This document shows positions 60,299-64,000 of a DNA stretch of 64,000 nucleotides, one piece after another (within the stretch, counting starts at the first letter, position 1; every line of letters starts with the position of its first letter). This DNA is from Acidobacteriota bacterium. GTDB taxonomy: Bacteria > Acidobacteriota > Blastocatellia > Pyrinomonadales > Pyrinomonadaceae. The translations under genes were made by a program, and so were the position numbers. The notes beneath the pieces are model-generated. The model was not told where the DNA came from, made no database searches, and saw only the letters and a program-made list of their open reading frames with translations. Where the stretch lies: contig CP065003.1 of assembly GCA_016700175.1 (NCBI GenBank), forward strand, positions 3,482,001 through 3,546,000. Reading direction: 5' to 3'.

Positions 60299-60841
60299 AT
60301 GGACATCGAGAGATTCATAGAGGATTGCGTCAAAGCGAACGCCGAAAGCGAGCCGCAGGCGGCGGTGCTCGAGGTGCTGCGCCGTGCGGTGTCGGAGCCG
60401 GGCGCTTTTATCCAAGCTCTCGGCGAACCGCGAAAAGCGCTGGTCGAGACGCTGCATCAATCCGCAACGCTGACAATTCTTAACGCCGTCTGGACTCCGC
60501 AAATGAACCTTATGCCTCACAATCACCTTATGTGGGCGAACATAGGGATCTACACGGGCCGGGAGGACAACATCCTCTGGAAAAAAGGCGGCGGGCGGAT
60601 CGAAGCATTCGGGGCGAAGGCGCTATTCGAACGCGACACTGCCACTTTGCCGGTCGATGCGGTGCATTCGGTGACGAATCCGCTCCGGAGGTTCACGGGC
60701 GGGATCCACATCTACGGCGGAGACTTCTTCGATACGACGCGGTGCATGTGGGATCCGGAGACGCTCGAAGAACTGCCTTCGGACGGCGACACGGTCCGGG
60801 ACATCTTCGCGGAAGAGAACGAGAGGCTGGGACTGGTGTAG
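60299..60841 (+). CDS. Cupin-fold thiol-dioxygenase-like metal-dependent protein
   Basis: 180 residues, similar to predicted metal-dependent double-stranded beta-helix enzymes related to cysteine dioxygenase (COG5553-like). A three-His site is visible: His74 and His76 (PHNHLMWANIGIYTGRE) and His123 (AVHSVTNPLRRFTGGIHIYGGDF). Those enzymes oxidise small thiols with Fe(II) and O2, but the substrate here is unknown. RBS GAGAAGGAG gives a confident start. It follows DUF2254 by 89 bp that contain half of a decamer repeat (near 60211-60231). Confidence 0.78.
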   Translation: MDIERFIEDCVKANAESEPQAAVLEVLRRAVSEPGAFIQALGEPRKALVETLHQSATLTILNAVWTPQMNLMPHNHLMWANIGIYTGREDNILWKKGGGRIEAFGAKALFERDTATLPVDAVHSVTNPLRRFTGGIHIYGGDFFDTTRCMWDPETLEELPSDGDTVRDIFAEENERLGLV

Positions 60842-60939
60842 AAGTGGATCGTGAATGGTGAATCGAAAGCCAGGTGGGTGAATGAACCTCCACAGCCTCG
60901 ATGTCGTAGGATCGGGAAACAGACAAACAGGCGGTCACG

Positions 60940-61875
60940 ATGTACAAAAAGATCTTCCCGGCCCTTTTTCTCCCCTTCTTTCTCGCTGTTCAGGCCCTTG
61001 CCCAGGCCGACCCACTCCTCATTAGCAGAACGATCTACGAATTCCCCTCTTGGGAGAAGGCGTCGGAATCGACCGATGTAGAGAAGTTCTACGCCATCGA
61101 GTCCGAGTATCGCAAAGCCGTATCGGACAAGCGATTCCGGTTCGAGAAGATCCGCTACAGAAGCGACGGCCTCTCTGTTGTCGCATATATCTACGGCCCG
61201 AAAGGCGAAAAGGCCTGGAACCGTCCGGTCATTGTCTTTAACCGCGGCAGCTACATACGGGGCGACATCGCACCGGAGCACATCGCGATGTTCAACCGCT
61301 TGGCGGATGCCGGATTCACGATCGTCGCCCCTCTGTATCGCGGAAGTGACGGCGGCGAGGGCCGTGACGAGCTCGGAGGCGCGGATCTCAACGATCTGAT
61401 GAACATTGTTCCCGTGATCAGGGAGATCGGATGGAGCGATAAGAACCTCTTCCTGTACGGCGAATCGCGAGGCGGGATGATGGTCTTCCAGGCGATACGC
61501 GACGGGTTTCCCGCGAGGGCCGCGGCGACGTTCGGAGCGTTCACCGATCTTGAAGAAATGGGAAGGGGCCCGCAAGGCGAGGCGATGGCTCGGGCGATCT
61601 GGCCCGACTTCGAAAAGAAACGAGCCGAGATCATCGAGCGCCGGTCGGCGATCCTCTGGCCGGAAAAGCTGAAGGTCCCTTTGCTACTTATGCACGGCGG
61701 AAAGGACCAAAGCGTTGCGGTTAACCAGACGCTCCGGCTATCCTCCGAACTCTCGAAATCCGATCTCGAGTTCGGTGTCACAGTCTTCCCCGGTGCGGAT
61801 CATACGATCTCAGGATCTCGCGAGGAGCGCGACCGGCACGCTGTCGAGTTCTTCCGGCGATTTCTTGTCAAATAA
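60940..61875 (+). CDS. Secreted alpha/beta hydrolase (prolyl oligopeptidase-like)
   Basis: 311 residues with an N-terminal signal peptide (ALFLPFFLAVQALAQA). The S9/dienelactone-hydrolase-type catalytic residues are visible: Ser in YGESRGGMM (nucleophile elbow GxSxG), Asp in HGGKDQSV and His in PGADHTI. The upstream region FNRGSYIRGD and APLYRGSDGG matches secreted S9-like hydrolases. It may cleave peptides or esters outside the cytoplasm. It is followed by a second, unrelated alpha/beta hydrolase after 102 bp. Confidence 0.87.
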   Translation: MYKKIFPALFLPFFLAVQALAQADPLLISRTIYEFPSWEKASESTDVEKFYAIESEYRKAVSDKRFRFEKIRYRSDGLSVVAYIYGPKGEKAWNRPVIVFNRGSYIRGDIAPEHIAMFNRLADAGFTIVAPLYRGSDGGEGRDELGGADLNDLMNIVPVIREIGWSDKNLFLYGESRGGMMVFQAIRDGFPARAAATFGAFTDLEEMGRGPQGEAMARAIWPDFEKKRAEIIERRSAILWPEKLKVPLLLMHGGKDQSVAVNQTLRLSSELSKSDLEFGVTVFPGADHTISGSREERDRHAVEFFRRFLVK

Positions 61876-61977
61876 TCCAAGGCCCTGTCCTGATCCGTCC
61901 GACTTTCACGTCTTCAAAGTCGCAATCTTTATGCAGGCTCCTCTTCCGGGGCCTGCGTGCGCATTGGAGGATTATTT

Positions 61978-62823
61978 ATGAGACGTGAAAAGAGAATAGT
62001 CGAGCTTCCGGGCCGTCCGGCGCTCGAGATCATCGACCAGGGATATCCCAACGGGACGCCGCTCGTGCTTCTGCACGGGGTGACCGATTCCTGCCGCTCG
62101 TTCGATCTGGCTATGAAGTACTTTCCGCAGACCGTGAGGGCGATATCCGTTTCCCACAGAGGCCACGGCGGATCGGACAAGCCCGAAAACGGATACACAT
62201 CTTCAGAGTACGCCAAGGATCTTCTCGCGCTGCTCGATTTTCTGGGCCTCGAGGCGCCGGTGATCGCCGGTCACTCGATGGGAAGCATGACGGCTTCGCG
62301 CTTCGCCTTCGAGAATCCAGGGAGGGTCTCGGGGCTAGCGTTAATCAGCGCGTTCGGTACGTTCGCCGACAAGGTGGGGATACGCGAATTTCTCGAGCAA
62401 GGGATACTTCCGCTCGAAGACCCGATCGATCCCGCGTTCGTGCGGGAGTTCCAGGAAAGCACTTTCAGCCGGCCGATACCCGAGCATTTCTTTGAGACGA
62501 TCGTCGGTGAAAGCCTGAAGGTGCCCGCAAGGATCTGGAAGGCCGCGTGCAGTTCGTTCTTTGACGACGACGTGTTTGGCCAACTCTCAGGGATAAAGGC
62601 ACGGGCGCTCCTGATCTGGGGAGACGAGGACGCGTATTCTTCGCGGAGCGACCAGGAGATCCTTCTGGACGCGATCCGGGGCTCGCGCCTTAAGATCTAC
62701 CAGGGAACAGGCCACGCGCCTCACTGGGAGGAGCCCGAAAGGTTCGCGCGCGATGTGGTCAATTTTGTGACGACGGTGGAAGTGACGAAGAAGATCGAGA
62801 CAGAGGCAGTGGGCGTGGTCTGA
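61978..62823 (+). CDS. Alpha/beta-fold hydrolase
   Basis: 281 residues from ATG 61978, chosen because GGAGG lies 8 bp upstream. Classical cytoplasmic hydrolase: oxyanion LLHGVTDSCRSF, nucleophile elbow GHSMGSMTAS, acid in WGDEDAYSS, and His in GTGHAPHWEEP. Substrate unknown (ester, lactone or haloalkane class cannot be told apart). An independent terminator follows. Confidence 0.9.
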   Translation: MRREKRIVELPGRPALEIIDQGYPNGTPLVLLHGVTDSCRSFDLAMKYFPQTVRAISVSHRGHGGSDKPENGYTSSEYAKDLLALLDFLGLEAPVIAGHSMGSMTASRFAFENPGRVSGLALISAFGTFADKVGIREFLEQGILPLEDPIDPAFVREFQESTFSRPIPEHFFETIVGESLKVPARIWKAACSSFFDDDVFGQLSGIKARALLIWGDEDAYSSRSDQEILLDAIRGSRLKIYQGTGHAPHWEEPERFARDVVNFVTTVEVTKKIETEAVGVV

Positions 62824-62854
62824 CGTCCCGGTCCCGTGAAAACTGAAGATCGAA

Positions 62855-62887
62855 GGGGGCCGTCTTTCTTTGGACGGCCTCTTTTTC
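62855..62887 (+). terminator. Intrinsic terminator after the alpha/beta hydrolase
   Basis: GGCCGTC (62858-62864) pairs with GACGGCC (62873-62879), followed by T-C-TTTTT-CG. Confidence 0.82.
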
Positions 62888-62955
62888 GTTTGGACAGCGA
62901 AAACAAATCCCAAAGCCAGGCGTAGAGCGTATTGAGGTATCATTGGAGGCCAAAT

Positions 62956-63501
62956 ATGTTCTGTCCAAACTGTGGAAGAGACAATTCGGCGGAGCTGAAG
63001 TTCTGCGCATCGTGCGGGACCAACCTCGAGGCCATCTCGCAGGCGCTGACCGGGCGCGAGGAAGATATCTTCACGCGGCTCGACACGGGTCTGGATCAGT
63101 TCATCGCTCGGTACACGGAGCGGGTGTTCACGGAGCCCAAGCCGGGCTCCGGCGAGCACAGCGTGGTCCGCTCGTGGCGCCTTCTGGGACAGGCGATCGT
63201 GACATCGCTGATCGACATATTCCTGTTCGTTCTGATGTGGAACATCCTACCGGTTCGTTTCTTCCTACTGCTGATCACGAGCCCGTTCCGGGTGCTTGCG
63301 GAGAAAAACCGGAAAGAGGCAACGGAGAAAGAGCTATACGGAAGCCGGTACGAGGCGCCGGAGTTGAACGATGCCCCGGCCGGCCGGCTCCTTGGGGACG
63401 CGGTCCCGAGCGTGACGGAGGAGACCACGACGAACCTCGGAGGGCATGTGAAGAACCCGAGAGACACCGTACCGGACACGGACAAACTGGAAGATCAATG
63501 A
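62956..63501 (+). CDS. Zinc-ribbon membrane protein
   Basis: 181 residues from ATG 62956 (RBS GGAGG). An N-terminal zinc ribbon CPNCGRDNSAELKFCASCG is followed by a helical region (about 25-75), two hydrophobic segments (about 82-100 and 100-118) and a charged, probably disordered C-terminus. Zinc ribbons of this zinc_ribbon_2 type are common on membrane proteins of unknown function. It resembles in layout, but not clearly in sequence, the tandem pair at 5950-7081. The stop codon lies within the first CAATGAT heptamer of the following repeat region. Confidence 0.82.
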   Translation: MFCPNCGRDNSAELKFCASCGTNLEAISQALTGREEDIFTRLDTGLDQFIARYTERVFTEPKPGSGEHSVVRSWRLLGQAIVTSLIDIFLFVLMWNILPVRFFLLLITSPFRVLAEKNRKEATEKELYGSRYEAPELNDAPAGRLLGDAVPSVTEETTTNLGGHVKNPRDTVPDTDKLEDQ

Positions 63502-64000
63502 TCATTAGCCAGCGATCATCGGTGAGCAGTGAGCAGTGAGCGGTGAGCGGTGAGCAGTGAGCAGGGCGGAAACGCGACCGTCAGGGAGCGTGCCCGCGAT
63601 CATCGACCATGCTCATTGACCATTGACCAATCAAAAGCCGCGTAGCGGCGGCAGATCGTCGACTCGTGACGTGTCCGAAGCCCAAGCGTCAGCGAGGGCT
63701 ACCGCGAGTAAGTTCCAAGTTCCAAGTTCCAAGTTCCAGGTTCAAGGTTCAAAGAATGCAGCTGAATCTCGGGATCAATGGTTGGGGAGACGCCGGGCGA
63801 CAGCTGGTGCAGAACCCCGAGCGTCAGCGAGGGGGCAGCGAACGTAGTGAGCAGGGCAGAAACGCGACCGTCAGGGAGCGTGCCCGGGATCATTGGCCAT
63901 TGACCAATGACCACTGAAAAGCCGCGTAGCGGCGGCTCGAGTCCGAAGCCCGAGCGTCAGCGCGGGCTAGCTCGGCAAGTTTCAAGTTCAAGGTTCCAAG
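63502..64000. repeat. Tandem composite repeat elements of a second type
   Basis: No gene. TGAGCAG heptamers (about 63520-63560) lead to two direct copies of a composite of about 190 bp, from about 63557 and 63847; the second leaves the window. Both share the order: GCAGGGCNGAAACGCGACCG with TCAGGGAGCGTGCCCG, CATTGAC/CAATGAC heptamers, the AAAAGCCGCGTAGCGGCGGC hairpin, a REP-like palindrome (GCCC..GCGTCAGCG.GGGC), then AGTTCCA/GTTCAAG heptamers. Confidence 0.87.

Noticed and set aside
63623..63917. Short ORFs in the terminal repeat region
   Set aside because: They are built entirely from repeat modules that recur elsewhere in the window, with no RBS or protein-like composition.

Overview
The window is 64 kb of high-GC bacterial chromosome with about 53 protein genes and no rRNA, tRNA, CRISPR array, phage or transposase that I can see. 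Envelope genes (BamA, Skp, LpxA/LpxI, TamA/TamB, TonB-dependent receptor, WecB) show a diderm making lipid A. The gene set and the very abundant modular intergenic repeats would fit an Acidobacteriota member of the Blastocatellia/Pyrinomonadaceae type. That placement is inference, since no taxonomic marker gene is present.

Layout. 0.1-8 kb: pgeF, a secreted TPR metallopeptidase, a DsbD-alpha-like protein, rlmN, two tandem zinc-ribbon membrane paralogues and an NTF2-like secreted protein. 8-10 kb: an HD-GYP/GAF/GGDEF protein for cyclic di-GMP. 10-20 kb (minus strand): an apparent ribBA-tamB-tamA operon. 20-24 kb: a LolC/E-type permease and a ClpC with a short M domain. 24-31 kb: the lipid A/outer-membrane cluster bamA-skp-skp-fabZ-lpxA-lpxI, broken up by internal hairpins and -10 boxes. 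31-40 kb: M28 and S8 peptidases, rsmI, a secreted duplicated-repeat protein, a B12/radical SAM enzyme with a DUF2085 protein, and glpX. 40-48 kb: ferredoxin, an SDR oxidoreductase, a Baeyer-Villiger-type monooxygenase, a TonB receptor divergent from wecB, and a small zinc ribbon protein. 48-53 kb: def, a DnaQ-like exonuclease, then pyrE-truA-DUF952-uppS-cdsA. 53-64 kb: an SSS symporter, an orphan HigA, an AbrB/Doc toxin-antitoxin pair, a TlpA thioredoxin, GNAT, DUF2254, a thiol-dioxygenase-like cupin, two alpha/beta hydrolases and a zinc-ribbon protein.

The most unusual content is between the genes. Many intergenic regions hold tandem arrays of different 7-bp units (CTCCTGA, TGAGCGG, CACAGCT, GTTCAAA, AATCGTG, GGGAGAC, CATTGAC and others). 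These combine with two kinds of REP-like palindrome and with about 70-bp hairpins built from 10-bp units. The modules recur in fixed order as composite elements: three copies of one type at 54.8, 55.8 and 57.0 kb, and two tandem copies of another at 63.6 and 63.8 kb. Arrays often begin at a gene's stop codon. One array of about 22 perfect CACAGCT units fills the predicted 5' leader of the symporter gene. Other things worth testing are a short promoter-terminator unit that may be a small RNA (36.8 kb), a 12-bp inverted repeat enclosing the start codon of the metallopeptidase gene, and a RibBA whose GTP cyclohydrolase II half has lost its zinc and catalytic residues.
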